Positions 1 through 11,320 of a stretch of 64,000 bases of DNA are shown piece after piece. Source of the DNA: Gnetum montanum (Eukaryota; Streptophyta; Gnetopsida; Gnetales; Gnetaceae); assembly GCA_015680685.1 (NCBI GenBank), contig MNCI01000135.1, forward strand, positions 1-64,000, read 5' to 3'. The notes beneath the pieces were generated by a model, which had not been told where the DNA came from, did no database searches, and worked only from the letters and a program-made list of their open reading frames with translations. The position numbers and the translations under genes are program-made. Each line of letters starts with the position of its first letter. Position 1 is the stretch's first letter.

Positions 1-59
1 GCAACATATACTTCGATATGGATATTACTGGCCTTCCATATATCACAACATTAGTTCAA

Positions 60-1009
60 AAATTCAAAAATGCTATAAATGTCAAATTCATGGGCCCAAG
101 ATTAAAAAGGCTAGAGCCCCTTTAAAGCCAGTAGTTGTAGATAGACCATTTTAGCAATGGGGTTTGAATTTTATTGGTACAATTACTCCTTGAAGAGCTG
201 GAGACAAGTTTATTCTCATGGCTACTAATTATTTCACTAAATGGTCTAAAGCAAAGGGTCTAAGAGGAAGTTCAGCATCAGATGTGATTAAGTTTCTAAA
301 AGACCACATTCTAAGTAGATTTGGTCTACCCAAATTGTTAGTGTCAGACAATGGACCCACCTTCAAATCTGAAGAGTTTATCAAATGGGCATCAGAAAAA
401 TATATTTTCTTATTTTCCTCATCAAACTATTATCCTCAAGAAAATGGCCTAGTAGAATCTACCAATAAAAAGCTTATCGCTTATATCAAGAAATTAATGG
501 ATGAGAATCCAAGAAATCGGATCAATTATCTACAATCTGTGTTATGGTCAGATCGAATTAGATTCAAGAGAGCTATTGGGACATCACTGTATAACTTAGT
601 TTATGGTTTGCCAGCAAGAATTACAAATAAGATTGTAAGCTCAGCTTCTGAATTTGTACAAAGATATAGTGAAAAAACTAATAAATATAGAAGTTTCATG
701 ACTTTGTTTATTAAAAGAGAAGTTGAAGTAGATAAATCAAGGGATAATTTGTTACAGAGTACCTCTCAAGTTAAAAGATGGTTTGATAGAAAATCTCTGA
801 AAAGAACTTTCAAAATAGGGGACCTTATCCTATTATGGAATATGAAGAAACCGAATAAGTTTACACCGATGTGGATTGGTCCATTTCAAATTACAAAGAA
901 ATTGTTAGAGGATACTTACAAATTATCAACTTTGGATGGCATGGAATTGCAATTTCCATATAATGTTTTGCATATAAAACATTATTTTGAACAATTGCAT
1001 ACAGCTTGA
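60..1009 (+). pseudogene. Ty3/gypsy integrase (3' end of pol), decayed
   Basis: This is the integrase end of a Ty3/gypsy polyprotein, the enzyme that inserts retrotransposon cDNA into host DNA. Upstream of the open frame (218-1009), the same frame reads a CYKC zinc-binding remnant near 75 and then a WGLNFIG block interrupted by stops near 153 and 193. The catalytic core is visible: the first acidic residue is changed to Asn (GLNFIG for the usual DFIG), the second is in SDNGPTF (about 342-362), and the third is in NGLVESTNK (about 444-470). The C-terminal part has the GPF-type motif WIGPFQITKK, followed by VLHIKHYF. The 263-codon open stretch is long for this window, so the copy is among the less decayed ones. 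The RT and RNase H would lie left of the window. The family is certain; the lineage within gypsy is not. Confidence 0.85.
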
Positions 1010-1383
1010 AAACATCCAAAGTAATATATGTATATACTATTAGATATAATATTACTAGGAGGATAGTATTAATTATTATGTTTAATTATGCTATTGGTAT
1101 ATAGTTAGATAAGTAGATAGTATATTATAATAATAAATATATTTAGGATTAAATTAGAAAATAGTTTAATAATTTAATTCCTACAAGTGAGACAAGTGGA
1201 AGCCTACAAGTGTAGCAAGTGGAAGAGGTGACTCATCAACCACTTAGTGAAGATTTTGACAACTGGTTAGAATGCACAAAAGGAGGAAAAATTGGTTGAA
1301 GACTCTTGGAGGAAATTTTAAATTTCTAGCTGCTATAACAAGAGGATTGGGTTGCCTAGGATTTCCTCATCTTCCAATTCAAG

Positions 1384-1929
1384 TTGAGTAGAAAAAGTGA
1401 AAAGAGAGCTAATTTGAAAAAGAAGATGGATTTTGGGAGAACAATGAGGAAGACTTTCATTCCTTATCTGATGGGATATTGCCCAAAACATGTGTTAAAG
1501 GCTTACTTGAAAGCTAGAGCATGTGGAGCACCTAACGAGTGTCCTTTCATGGCTTGGTTGGCTGATGAATTCTCATTCCTCACAAGAGGTTTAGAGATAG
1601 AATCAAATATTTGGGGACAATATCAAAATTGCACCCAAGAAGAGGAAAGGAAAGAAGAACAACCAATCAATGAAGATTCATGGGAAGAAGCCTTTGTATC
1701 CCAAGAAGAAGAAAAAGGACCCAATTGGGAAGAATAGAAGAATTCATCTGAGAAAGAAGATGAGAAGATTGCTAAAGAAAAAGCTCAAGGAGATCAAGTT
1801 GAAAACTCCACTAAGTCAGAAAATAATAGAACAACCTTCATCACGTTAGAAATTACCTATCAGAAAGTTAGAGATATGATGATTCCTACTAGAGTAACCC
1901 TCACCATTCTGTTCCCATCTCAAGAATAG
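1384..1929 (+). pseudogene. Accessory ORF downstream of gypsy integrase, one in-frame stop
   Basis: An ATG-less start at 1384 opens 117 codons to a TAG at 1735-1737. The same frame then stays open for 63 more codons to a TAG at 1927-1929. The protein starts basic (RKSEKRANLKKK). It has a Cys-containing central block (CPKHVLKAYLKARACG, then PNECPFMAWLADEFSF) and ends in a Glu/Lys-rich, low-complexity tail. I do not recognise a family. It lies 375 bp after the integrase stop on the same strand, where some plant gypsy elements carry additional or envelope-position ORFs, so it may belong to the same element. No signal peptide or membrane segment is evident. The single stop splitting an otherwise continuous composition suggests a gene that was open until recently. 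Confidence 0.45.
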
Positions 1930-3114
1930 TCCATGGATAAAGGACTTGATAATGTACAGTTTGTTGTTTTTTAGGAATGAGGTTTTTATACCAATAAACC
2001 TTATGTTTGATGGGAATTTTCCTCCAAAAATATTTATCTGTTCAGCTATAAAAATTCAATAAAAGCTTCAATACAGTTCAATTTTAAAATGGGGCTTGCA
2101 TAAATTACTTTAAGCCTTTTAAAGGGGGCACAAATGTTGGCACATTTTGGCCATTTCATGGAATAGGCTGCATTTAAGCAAGGAAAAAATTTAAAATGGA
2201 ACCAGACATTTGAATTAAACACTAGCAAAATGTGACAGATCAAATGATGAGAATTTACGGTAGCAACAGTGCTAATAAGTTTTGTTATAAGAGTACAATG
2301 CTACTTGCAGGAATAATAATGTAAGGGAAATCATTGAAGGCTTTAAGTTAAAACATGAATAATGATCATCCTGCCATTATGCAATGCTTGATTCTTTAGC
2401 CTTGAGAAAGATTGGGAGAAATTCAGTGAACGCAAAGCACACATGGAGGTCTCGCAATGAATTGGCATTTACAGCTACATTCTGCAAGAAAACATTAATC
2501 GTGTCTCCATTCTCTCCAAAAATGCAAACAAGATCAATCATGGCCTGCAACTTGAGCAAACCTCTATGGTTGGAAATTATGATAGCAGTGCTATGTGCGG
2601 CCATATGCAAAAAATAGAAAACATATTGAAAATCATTCATGGATAAAGCGCAAGAATTTGGCCGCTAGAGACGGTAGATCTGTGATAGTCCACATCTCTG
2701 GTATGGCTATTTTCCATCATGTCATGAAAAACTGCAAAATCGCAAAGCAAGGAGCGTCTATAAAACTGCAATTGTGCCACCATTAAAAGGAACTTTCGAA
2801 CCCAACAACAAATAGATTCCAAATCTCACAAATTTATGAATGTCTCGAATACAGGGGACGTAGCCATGGCATTCACATGGTTAACAAACCATGTTATTTC
2901 TCCACCGGATTTGCCCTCATGTTCCCTTATCTGATCTCATTGCAATTTACTTTGTGAAAGAAAGAAAGAACATTGTGAAAACTCTTTCATGGCAGAAGGT
3001 TCATGTTGATGGTGGGTTTTTGTTAGAAAAGTGACAGGAATTCTGCACTTCATTTGCAAGAAAAAGTTTTTTTTTTTTTTTTGGTTTTCTCTATGCATCA
3101 TTTCTAAAGCAGCA
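1930..3114. other. Unassigned stretch left of the CHX exon
   Basis: No recognisable gene. Between 2377 and 2640 both strands are open (87 codons minus, 77 codons plus), and neither translation matches a family I know. A 17-nt poly-T run near 3066-3082 lies just upstream of the CHX start codon. Base composition is less AT-rich than the retrotransposon blocks, consistent with former single-copy DNA. Confidence 0.3.
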
Positions 3115-3345
3115 ATGGCAAATGCTACGAGCTGTGCCCTAGTGATGAAAGCAACGTCAAATGGGATGTTTCAGAAGAATAATCCTCTGCATTTTGCATT
3201 TTTGCTGTTGGTGATCCAGATTTGCATCGTGATTGCCGTTACCAGGTCGAAGGCCTTCATTTTTCGGCCCATCCACCAGCCCTGCATCATCGCTGAAATC
3301 ATCGAGGGAGTACTTCTGGGGCCATCAGCCCTTGAACAAAGCAAG
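3115..3345 (+). pseudogene. CHX-type cation/H+ antiporter, isolated first exon
   Basis: Seventy-seven codons from ATG at 3115 read as the N-terminus of a plant CHX antiporter, a monovalent cation/proton exchanger of endomembranes or plasma membrane with about 12 membrane segments and about 800 residues. Visible landmarks are MKATSNGMFQKNNPLHF (residues about 10-27), the first hydrophobic helix FLLLVIQICIVIAV, and QPCIIAEIIEGVLLGPSAL. Homology stops at the Lys codon ending at 3345, which is followed directly by GTGTGC, as expected for a splice donor. No later exon is visible in the window. Several otherwise conserved residues are altered: the Arg pair of the usual RQPRV motif to His and Cys, and Gly to Glu twice. 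The upstream in-frame extension to 3031 runs through the poly-T and is not considered coding. It is either a stranded exon with a TE-filled intron or a captured fragment; the changes favour a pseudogene. Confidence 0.75.
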
Positions 3346-4061
3346 GTGTGCTCACTAAGCAACATTATCAAACACCTTATGTGCTTCCATGATGCTCTGG
3401 CATTTTCTATACATGTCCATCAAGGCTGCACCCATGTAAACATCCCTCCGAAGCCTAAGTTTATAGGCCTGAATGTGGATCTTCTTGCCTATCTATAAAG
3501 CCAAATCCATTACGAGACTCTGCAGGCTTTGAGAAAAAAAGGGAATGTGAAACTGTTTGCAGAAATGGGGCTGCTTTAGGCTTGACGCCTTCACATTCGG
3601 GCGCTCTTAAAACGTGTGCAAGAATTAGAGATCAATCGCTCATTGCTAGTTGGTTATCAAGGAAGGAAGAATCGGTTACCAGGAAATGATGTAAAGGATG
3701 TGTTACTGATTGAAGAACCTCTGTAACAGTATCAAGTGACCACCACCATATTCGAATTTCTTTTTCCAATGAACATCACTTTTCCAAGGAAGCCAACAAC
3801 AAATTTTACGTGGATATGAAGCCAGCATCAAGTGCAAATGCATATGATTTAATTATACAAGCATCAGATGGTGTGCTTGATTTGCAAAGATCGGCTTTCT
3901 TGATTTTAAAGACCATGCAACTACCTCCACCAACATCTACACTAAGGTGGATGCTGAATTACTTTCTTAGTACCGCCTATTCATGAGAATTACTAGGGCT
4001 TTGTACATGGTGGGTAATGATATTTAATAATTAAAATCCTAAACAAAAATAAGATGACAAT
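3346..4061 (+). other. Unassigned stretch with an unrecognised 90-codon open frame (3714-3986)
   Basis: After the CHX exon there is no retrotransposon signature. One plus-strand frame without an ATG start is open from 3714 to the stop at 3984-3986. It has balanced composition (SNEHHFSKEANNKFYVDMK in its middle, then LIIQASDGVLDLQRSAFL). I do not recognise it and it does not fit the CHX C-terminus. It could be another exon fragment. The rest of the stretch shows nothing. Confidence 0.3.
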
Positions 4062-5545
4062 TGTATGAAGCGCTTATAGTATGGAGATCTTGGCTTTATT
4101 TCTTAAAATTATTACTTAGGTTGTGACTTATGAAAGAAATATTTGTAAAGTTTGTAGAGACACATGCCAATGTTAGCATGACTTTCTCCTAACTTCATGT
4201 ATAAGTTATAACTTCCTAACTTGTTGGGCAAGTAATATCTCCTAACTTGTTGGGCAAGTTATAACTTCCTTACATGGGAGAGAAGTTACCCAAGATATTT
4301 TGTAATAGCTAACTACCTATGAAATCCTATAAAAAGGTTTCAAGGATTAGAAGAAAGAAGGTCTCACTTTGGGTCTTGGTGGCTAAGGGGGAAGAGTATT
4401 GAAAAAGAAGACATTGTGAAAGATTGCTTGTAAGATGACTTATTAAAGATAACATTTTAGCCTCTTTGTCATAGTCCTGCGAGTTATGTTTATTTTTTAT
4501 TTTGTTTAAATTGTTTAGCTAGTGGTTTAGATAGTATCATGCTTGGCAAGTAATTTTGGGATTTTTATATTACTCTTTTTGTTCTTGTTGCATGATAGAA
4601 AATTTCTATTAAAATTTTGCTATAGAAGAGCTTGTGTTTGAAAGCTTTAAGAGCATTTTAGTAGTGAATTTTATTATTGTGTAATTGATAAGAACTGCTA
4701 TTGAGATTGTTGTAAGAGAGCCTCTACATGTAGTCAAGCCGTTGAACGATTCAATAATCAAGAGGGCTCAACAAATCTTTGGTATTTTGATAGGATCAGA
4801 ATAGCTTCTTTTATCTTTAAAGTGAATCTTCGTGGTATCTCAATCATAAATTGTCAAGTCTTTTGAAGGTTCGGTTGAATGCAATTGTTCACATCCATTA
4901 TCTAGCCAAAATTGAGTCTGGTATGTGATAGTTTACGCAGCAATTTTTTGGGTAACATATTAGGATTGTCTTGAAGAAATTTCTTATTTGAACCTTGAAA
5001 GTTTGATCAATTCGTAGTTATTGAATTTTGGATAGCTTTATTGCGAAGTGTTTACTCATATCATTTTACCTTGTTTAAACATTTGAGATCTTTACAGAAA
5101 TATGCTTTCTTGTTCTTTTCTTTTTGTTTCCATTGAATCTCGGTCTATTTCTAGTTTTCTTGTAGAACTATTTCCTTCTCTGGGGAAAATTAGAAGTAGA
5201 TTCGTAGAGTTGTGCTCAAATGTTTTTGCAAAACATTATTTGTTACAAGTAGGTATTATAAGGACCGCATAGACTAGACAATTGAATAGAATAAGAACTC
5301 TCAACAACTCACAGTACTTTGCAAAGTTGGCTGAATCTCTTTAAGATAAGTCATTTATAGTTTTAGACACAACCCAATCATTTCATTTTTCATAACAGTA
5401 CACCACAATAGCACACACACATACTCACATTAACTACTGAGTCTATTTAGAGGTATCTAGGCCTTGGTGTTGCCAGAGACTAGCAAGCACCTAAATCTTG
5501 TTCGAGGACACTCGTTGGCAGTCGTGTCCCAAACGATTGTCAACA
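4062..5545 (+). repeat. LTR-A, copy 1 (LTR-like repeat with TATA box)
   Basis: This is the first of three direct copies of one repeat family (others at 24.1-25.5 and 33.4-34.8 kb). Shared blocks include TAACTTCCTAACTTG-like pairs upstream of a TATAAAAAG box, the block ending TTTCTAGTTTTCTTG near 5150, and a tail with GGTGTTGCCAGAGACTAGC and the terminus CAACA at 5545. The right end is firm from the three-way comparison. The left end is placed at a TG preceded by ACAAT (4057-4061), which nearly repeats ACAAC at 5546-5550; this is weak. Length (about 1.4-1.5 kb), TATA box position and CA terminus are all LTR-like. It could be a solo LTR. Confidence 0.6.
4328..4336 (+). promoter_or_regulatory. 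TATA box of LTR-A copy 1
   Basis: TATAAAAAG, at the corresponding position in all three LTR-A copies. Confidence 0.55.
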
Positions 5546-7470
5546 ACAACATGTGGAACTAGGTGAGGTAGTGTATAAAGTAATAACTCAATTTTCATAG
5601 CATGTAAAGGTTTTGTATGCAACATGTGGACACTTGGGAAGGATTTGTTTTCCTTAAAACCCAACATATAAGCTAATCTCCTCCCTAATTTCCCATATGT
5701 AGCATGTAAGGGCTAGATTTGTGCTCATAAATCCAAACACAACATTTTCCAATAATTTTAGCTCTTACCCATCTCATGGGCCCAATGCATTGCAACAAAT
5801 CTAAGAATTTCTAGCCTCTTTCTGTAGCAATCAAGGTAGAACTCAAGAATTTTGGCCATCACAGTGAAAAAGGTTGGATTGACCAATTCAAACCTAGGAT
5901 TTAAAAAGGCAAAGGAGGCTATATGGATCATTTATAGGCTTCTAGATCCATTTGCAGGTGATGGATCTTTGTCCATGGCCACCATATACACATCTTCCAT
6001 CACTTTTCCTAGTTTTTGGTCAAATTGTGAAAATGTTTTCCCACCTCTAGGCTTGATTTGGTTGAAATTTTGCATTCCAACTATGTCATATCTAAGATTT
6101 AGGATTTTCGATCATGTTGGGAAATAAATTTTGGCATCTTTTGGTAAAGATTTAGGTTTTTCCGAGGTCATATGTGTAGCATTGATGCTTATTTTTGCTT
6201 ATTTTGGTTAAACTTTGAGGTATTTTCTAGCATATTTGTGATGAGATTTTGAGTTCTAATTACACAAGATTGTTGTTGAAGGTCTTTCAACCATCCCAAA
6301 GATGAAATTGGATTTTTTTTAAAAAAAATTCTAGGTTTTTTTTTTTGCAATTACTTAATTGCATATTAGCGTTTTTTGGCTAGTTTTTGGTGAAAATCTA
6401 GGTTTTTTGATGAAAACTTTATGATATTTGGGATTTTCCTGCACCTATGAGCATAGCATTAATGGTGAATTTAGGCTATTTTGGTTATGTTCTCTGCATC
6501 CATGGTTTAAAATAATTTTTTAAAAATTTTCTCAAGTTTTTCCCTACCTTGGTATCTACGTTGGACAATTTTTTAGTTTTGGTTGTAGAGTTTTTGGGTT
6601 TTTTTTCTTGGCCTATGTTGACAACATTTGGGTATGTGGGACTTGAATTGTGTAATTTGGGTTTTTCACAGTCCCATGGCCAATGTGTTGGCTGTAGGAG
6701 CCAAGAAATCTTATGTTTTTTTCTTACAAAATTTCTTCCTACATTCCCAATGTTTGGCCATATCTAGAGTATTTGCCCATTATTTTATGGAAAATCCCCA
6801 TTCTCCAAGCTACAATATTGTCAATCTTGGCATTTCGTTCCTATGAAGACATATTTTTTGTTTTTAGCATTGTCAATTTCGATGTTATTTTATGTTGTAG
6901 TTTTGGCTTTAATATTAACATGTTTTGATGTTTGTCTTTCTTCACAAGTATTTAGCGATCCTAGTGATGGTTTCAACAACATTTTAGTTTCTTTTCCCAT
7001 GGTTTAGTCTAGGCCATTAGTGATGATCATGTGTTATCATCTTTGTTGTGTTATGGCTACTAGCTTGTTGCTATATTTGTAGCTAAAGAGATTGTGTATC
7101 ATTGCTTTGTACTTCCTTGTGTAATCATGGTTATAGTCATGGGCTACCTGGCCATGTTGAACATTCATGATGTTGTATTTAGATTGGTTTAACACTGCTT
7201 CTTGGTCATATATTTTTAATTATTTTTAATTGTTTTTCATATTTAATGTTTTTCTATTCTTTTTATATTTTATATAAGAATGTATTCAGGCCACATGTTA
7301 CAACAACATAGCTATGAAGTAAACTTTTAACAATATGGTATAACAAAATGGAAAATGAAAAATTTAAAACAAGGCCCATCTATTAAAGTAAAAACTATAA
7401 CCATTTCCATGTAGTAAACACGTCATGACGTATGAACAAGGAAAGGTAGAGAAGGTTACATATTTATCAA
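5546..7470. other. No gene recognised; T-rich sequence
   Basis: The stretch holds only short overlapping open frames (for example 5852-6127 and three mutually overlapping frames in 6549-6928). None has recognisable motifs. Runs of GTTTTTTGG-type sequence dominate 6300-6900. It is probably non-coding retrotransposon sequence, but I cannot assign it. Confidence 0.3.
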
Positions 7471-7580
7471 TTTTAGGACCTAGTTGGCCACAAATTTTAG
7501 GCCCTAGTAGGCCATGACTTCACCAATTTTATGTCCTGGTAGGCCATTAGTTTTAGGCCTTGGCAAGCCATGGTTTGCCA
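7471..7580. repeat. Degenerate tandem repeat, four units of 24-32 bp
   Basis: Four successive variants of TTTTAGGCCCTAGTAGGCCA start near 7471, 7496, 7528 and 7552. The array touches the downstream end of the minus-strand protease ORF. Confidence 0.6.
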
Positions 7581-7587
7581 GTTTTTT

Positions 7588-8427
7588 CTAGAAAGTGTGA
7601 GATAGTCTCAAAAGAGCATACAAGAATAAAATAAACAATGAAATACAATATAAGGCTACAAAAATAAATAAATAATCATTTATGAAAGATGGGAGAAGAT
7701 GCCTATTGTGGATTTTTTGCTTTATCTTTGATAGATCAAAGGGCTTCTTGTGCACAATTCCATGTTCACCATTCTTATTTGATATGGCAAGAAATGTGTA
7801 TTGTTTTTGGTCATTTAGTGTTGTATAGTTGGAGATGTTAGCCTTGGTGTTGTTGTTATTATTGTTAACCCCAGCTTGAGTGTGGGGAGTTTCATCTTGA
7901 AACTTCACGTCTAATCTTTGTTCAATGTTAACATTGTTAACTAATGGTAAACACATGTCATCCCCATGAATCACAATTTCACCATCCTCATATGGTAAAT
8001 AAATCTCCTAGTGTATAAGAGATGAGACCACTTGAAGCCAACCATGATCTTCCTAGGATCAAGTTTAAACTGGGTGTTTCCTCAACCACTAGGAAATTAG
8101 TGGACGTGGGAAACTATACCCCAACTACAAAGTCTAATGAGATGGAGCCTTGAAGCACTACCTACGACCCATTGAATGACTTGAGCATGAAGTTAGGATT
8201 TCTTGAATTTTTTTAGTTAAGCCTAGTTTCTCAACAACAGTGAATGATATCATGTTAATCATCACCCCATCATCCACATGAACATGATGAACCTTATACT
8301 TGTCAACACGTATGATAATGAGGAGAGGAGCATATTTCACTTCTCCATTCCATGGGTCAACCTTCACTTCACTTTCATGAAAGATGAGTTTGGTTGATAT
8401 TTGTTTTCCCCAAGTAAAGTTGCTCAA
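7588..8427 (-). pseudogene. Ty3/gypsy (Tat-like) retropepsin and linker
   Basis: The aspartic protease processes the Gag-Pol polyprotein. On the minus strand, 8427-8158 reads VHVDDGVMINMISFTVVEKL, corresponding to the flap and active-site strand of gypsy proteases, where the usual D-G/N-G-S triad is altered to DDG. The next part, in a shifted frame (about 8150-8000), reads FLVVEETPSLNLILGRSWL, the conserved second half (…YNAILGRPWLH in intact Tat elements). The open frame 7974-7588 begins with an IHGDD motif, then an Asn-rich stretch, and ends in a hydrophobic segment. No reverse transcriptase follows to the left, so pol is deleted or replaced at about 7580. The gag for this protease lies just upstream (8.5-10.8 kb). 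Confidence 0.7.
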
Positions 8428-8489
8428 TGATAGAATGAATGGATTCTTTGGTAGTTGGCATGTTTGCTCATAGGAATAGAGGTCAAAAT

Positions 8490-10800
8490 TTGAGCTAGTA
8501 TGTCTCTATGAGCAAGAGAAGTCATAACTAAGTTTTATAGGTCCAATGATATGCTATTTTGATTCAGGGATGATTTAGCTTGGTCCAATGATGTAAAGAA
8601 ATTCTTTTCCTTGATGTGTGATTTTTTACCATTGCAATGGAGATTTCTTGTTAAGTTTTTAGTTATTGGTCATAATGAATAATCATTGGTTATAGGTTAT
8701 GATAGGTTTTCTTGTTGAAGGCGAAGGGACCCAAATAAAAAATGGTTCCCTTGCCTTAGAGGGATTAATAGCACATTATTTGGATTATGATGTTGATGCC
8801 AGAGAAGGTGGAACATGTATGACAAAAGGCTCATTAGGGACCAAAGATGGTAATACCCTTATGACCAATGGTGTTCTACAATTTAGATTCTAGGACTGAG
8901 TGCTAGCTAGTGGTACCTTGATGACATACATTTCTCCAAGAGAACTAGATCGAGTAAATGTTATGAACAAGGCTATGATGTAGGAGCTATTGTTAGTATT
9001 TGAAGAGCTTGATTCATTCAACACCAACTCTCTATAATTGATCATCTTCTAAAGATCATCTTTCAAGGCTAGGAAAAAATTAGTATCATGACCAGCTAGT
9101 TGATGATAGTAGCAAAACTTATCAAGCCTGAAGTACTTTGGTAGTGTTGGATCATATTTAGTTTCTACCCTTGGATATCTAACTATCTCACAAAGATGAT
9201 CATGCCTCTTATGAGTTTCCTCAAATAGCTACTTATGGTGAATACAATTGTCTTTAAGCAACTATTCTAGAAGCTCAAAGGGCTTCATAGGCAACTTAGC
9301 ATACCTAGTCCTATCCTTACACTCAAAATTTGGTCTTAGTTGGTTGGAAGCATTAGAAGTAGATGGTTGCAATAGATTAGAAGATGTTTTGCATGGTAGA
9401 GACTTTCACCTTTTTGTTTGTTTCATATCCTTGGATACCATGGCCATGGTTGTATGCACTTGTTTGATCTTATCCTTGTCCCTCCTTAAGTGCTAGCTTT
9501 TATAGGTCACATAGGCTAGATCATTACTAGCTTCAATAGCCTCCTCAATGTTCTTAATTTGTGAAAATTCTTGGCTCAGTAACCTAGATTCTAAGTAGTA
9601 GAGCATCAACATGATGAAGTCATTGACTACTTCCTTGAAGACAGCCAAGAGATGGATCTTAGACATGGGCTTGCAAATTTTGTTGAGTGTTGCATTCCAT
9701 CTTTAAAAAAACCTTTGAATTGGTTCAAGTGGCCCCTACCTCACTTTTACAAGTTGATATAAGATCATATTAAGCTTCAAGTTTTATTTGAAGCAGTTGA
9801 CAAATTAGTGTATTAAGTCTTCAAGAGAGAATATAGAACCTCTAGGTAGGGCTTGATACTAGTTTAAATCCTTTCCTTTTAGAGAAATATAGAAAATCCA
9901 TAGTATCATGTGAGGCCACACTTGCAATAGAATATGCTCAAAATAGAACATGACAAGATGTGCATTAGGATCTCCTTCACCATTTTATTTGGTGAAGTTT
10001 GGGATAGGCATGCCTGTGGATAATGTGATTTGAGGAACAATAAGGCTAATGGGATCATCTTAGTGAAATTCCATAATCTTTACCATTTGAGTGGTACTGG
10101 TTTTGAGTTTTCATAACTTTTCAATAAGATCTTGGATCAATTGAAAGCCTTGATCTAGGTCCTATGGAGCTCTTAAGGGCTACACTTATGATTGTTAAAT
10201 GGCTAGTGGTTGTGAAATGAGCAACGATATAGACTAGAGAGGTTATGTGACTATTGTTGTATGAGGATTAAATTGGGAAAATGATGTTTGTATAGGAACA
10301 TGAGCAATGGAAGAGGCATTAGACACAAAGGAATTACATGAAACATGTGGAATTCATGCTTCAAAAGAAGGATCAGCTAAAACTACAAAAGGTTAAGGCA
10401 TGAAGGAAATTACTAGTGGAGGTTGAGACAATATAATAAAAGCTGTTGAGGTGAACAATGAAGTAAACAAGAAAGTGAGTTGGGAACTTGGGTTTGTAGA
10501 GGTAACAAAGGGAGTTTAGTTTACTATTGAAGTGAAAGGCATAGAGTTGAACATAGTCACCTCTAGGATAGATAGTTGTAAAAGTTTCCCTAAGAATGTA
10601 TCTAGTTCATAATTAGCTCCGAACTTGTCCTGGTCCTCTTAATGAGATCCTAAACTTACCTTTTCACTTACTTTATCATCCTCATCTACACTTACTAAGT
10701 ATGCCAATAGGTGTATGTAGAATTTAGATAACTTAATATGGTTGTATGGTGAAGGGATGTATTCCTTCCCATCCTTATGGATCAACTCATATTAACATTT
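8490..10800 (-). pseudogene. Ty3/gypsy (Tat-like) gag, minus strand
   Basis: Gag forms the retrotransposon's virus-like particle. One minus-strand frame, broken by scattered stops and small shifts, runs from about 10,800 to 8,490. Recognisable parts in order are a PNFTK.NGEGDPNAHL block with the following LKGKDLNQYQALPRGSIFS (about 9,990-9,820), the LVKVRxGPLEPIQRFF block (about 9,770-9,700), and a Cys/His segment KFCYYHQLAGHDTNFF (about 9,125-9,080) equivalent to the CxxHxxxGHxTxxC box of Tat-type gag with the last Cys lost. The protease follows directly. Composition and motif order fit one degraded gag-pro. The N-terminal limit is unclear because the frame runs into a minisatellite (11.1-11.3 kb). 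Confidence 0.7.
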
Positions 10801-11106
10801 GAAGTTAAACTCCTTGCATGAGATGCATACTCTCACTTGGATTTTTATGCATATGAAGTTGTAGTATTGTTCATCAATGTTTACATGCACTAGGCTAAGT
10901 CCTAAACACTTAAGAAATTGCCTACACTTTACTACAGCTACATGCTTAGGCTCATATATGCAAGTGGATTCCTTGTTTGAGACCATGGCTACTATGTGGT
11001 GTAGTAAAATAGTTAAAACAAAAGTCATAAAATTTGAAAGACTAATTAATTGTTCAAGTGTAATAAAGGCTTTAAATTTTTTTGGCATTTTAAACAAGCT
11101 ATAAGC

Positions 11107-11320
11107 TTGCAACATACAAGGCTCACAGTGTAAGGAGCTATAGTGTGTAAAGCCTATAGCATGTAAGACTTCACAGCATGTGAAACTATAGCATATAAGA
11201 CTCACAATGTGTGAGGCTTGCAATGTGTGAGACTTTACAACATGTAAAACTCACAGCATGTGAAGCTCATACCATGTGAGACTACAACATGTGAAGATTC
11301 ATAGTGTAAGAAACTACAAC
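11107..11320. repeat. Degenerate minisatellite (about 17-20 bp unit)
   Basis: About a dozen variants of CACAGCATGTGAGACT follow each other, with CATGTGA/CATGTAA cores. It lies immediately 5' of the minus-strand gag. Confidence 0.65.

Noticed and set aside
2377-2640. Open frames on both strands, considered as DNA-repair or armadillo-type proteins
   Set aside because: No motif could be confirmed and both strands are equally open.
3031-3114. N-terminal extension of the CHX frame
   Set aside because: It translates a poly-T run into Phe; the family's N-terminus starts at the ATG at 3115.
11107-11320. CRISPR-like array
   Set aside because: Units are contiguous and degenerate without spacers, and this is eukaryotic DNA; it is a minisatellite.
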